6,135 nt of DNA, taken from contig JAYTQG010000261.1 of assembly GCA_043746815.1 (NCBI GenBank), forward strand, positions 1-6,135, written 5' to 3'. The DNA comes from JAYTQG01 sp043746815. Its GTDB lineage: Bacteria > Actinomycetota > Thermoleophilia > Miltoncostaeales > Miltoncostaeaceae. The notes under the pieces are model-generated. The model was given only the letters and a program-made list of their open reading frames with translations, made no database searches and had not been told where the DNA came from. Both the position numbers and the translations under genes were made by a program. Shown here piece by piece: positions 5,936-6,135 of this stretch (position 1 is its first letter; each line of letters starts with the position of its first letter).

Positions 5936-6135
5936 TTACCGCTTGCGCGGGCGACGCTTCTTCGGTTTGGCCACCTTGGGTCCCTTCGGGATCGGTAGTG
6001 CGGCGCTCTGGAACCGTTCTCCGGTTGGCGACGTCCAAACGGCGCGCATCACCATCGCTTTCGGTGCCAAGGCGCCTACCAAGGCAAAGCTGCCATCGGC
6101 GGTCGTGGTCAGATTGCGGAACGTTCGGAACTTGG
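5936..6135 (-). CDS. C-terminus of a probable exported Ig-like/regulatory-like domain protein (partial)
   Basis: An open frame enters from the right edge and ends at a TAA at 5936-5938, giving the last 65 residues. The visible part includes NLTTTADGSFALVGAL and MVMRAVWTSPTGERFQSA. The alternation of a 'T..DGsF' turn and a 'RAVW' strand is like carboxypeptidase-regulatory-like or Ig-like beta-sandwich domains at the ends of secreted actinobacterial proteins (recollection of pattern only). It finishes in a very basic tail: KGPKVAKPKKRRPRKR, with 10 Lys/Arg in the last 16 residues. The start, any signal peptide and total size lie outside. The stop is 31 bp before accD on the same strand. The CDS itself is supported by a continuous frame with normal composition; the family guess is moderate. 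Confidence 0.62.
   Translation of the reverse strand, partial: KFRTFRNLTTTADGSFALVGALAPKAMVMRAVWTSPTGERFQSAALPIPKGPKVAKPKKRRPRKR

Overview
This is a GC-rich stretch of bacterial chromosome, almost fully coding, carrying housekeeping and lipid-related genes. I see no mobile element, CRISPR array, tRNA, rRNA or plasmid hallmark. The GC bias, frequent GTG/TTG starts, apparent leaderless promoters, the IleRS signature variant and the actinobacterial style of the lipid kinase suggest a member of the Actinomycetota. The E. coli-type split AccA/AccD pair suggests a deep-branching class such as Thermoleophilia rather than mycobacteria or streptomycetes. The phylum is a moderate inference and the class a weak one.

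Layout. Positions 1-1850 (minus strand) hold a two-gene unit: an MtnX-like HAD-IB phosphatase (1197-1850, GTG start), then ileS, isoleucyl-tRNA synthetase (start at 1200, running off the left edge with 400 N-terminal residues present). Their stop and start codons overlap as ATGA. Positions 1851-1887 form a 37-bp divergent intergenic region with a good -10 box placed for a leaderless transcript to the right. Positions 1888-3928 (plus strand) hold an alpha/beta hydrolase, a diacylglycerol-kinase-family lipid kinase that overlaps its end, and, after a 78-bp gap, an unrecognised 103-residue protein with the best Shine-Dalgarno site in the window. Positions 3932-5904 (minus strand) hold accD then accA, overlapping as GTGA and encoding the beta and alpha carboxyltransferase subunits of acetyl-CoA carboxylase. 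accA converges on the 103-residue gene, and only 3 bp separate their stop codons. At the right edge (5936-6135, minus strand) is the C-terminus of a gene that may encode an exported Ig-like or carboxypeptidase-regulatory-like protein with a very basic tail.

How the genes relate. AccD and AccA together make the carboxyltransferase that commits malonyl-CoA to fatty acid synthesis; the biotin carrier and biotin carboxylase genes are not in the window. The lipid kinase would act on membrane diacylglycerol-type lipids, so lipid metabolism is a loose common theme. The hydrolase and HAD phosphatase have intact catalytic residues but unassigned substrates. No convincing new biological system is visible; the most useful leads are the leaderless divergent promoter, signature-motif deviations in IleRS and the lipid kinase, the cysteine cluster in the HAD phosphatase, and the unknown small protein.
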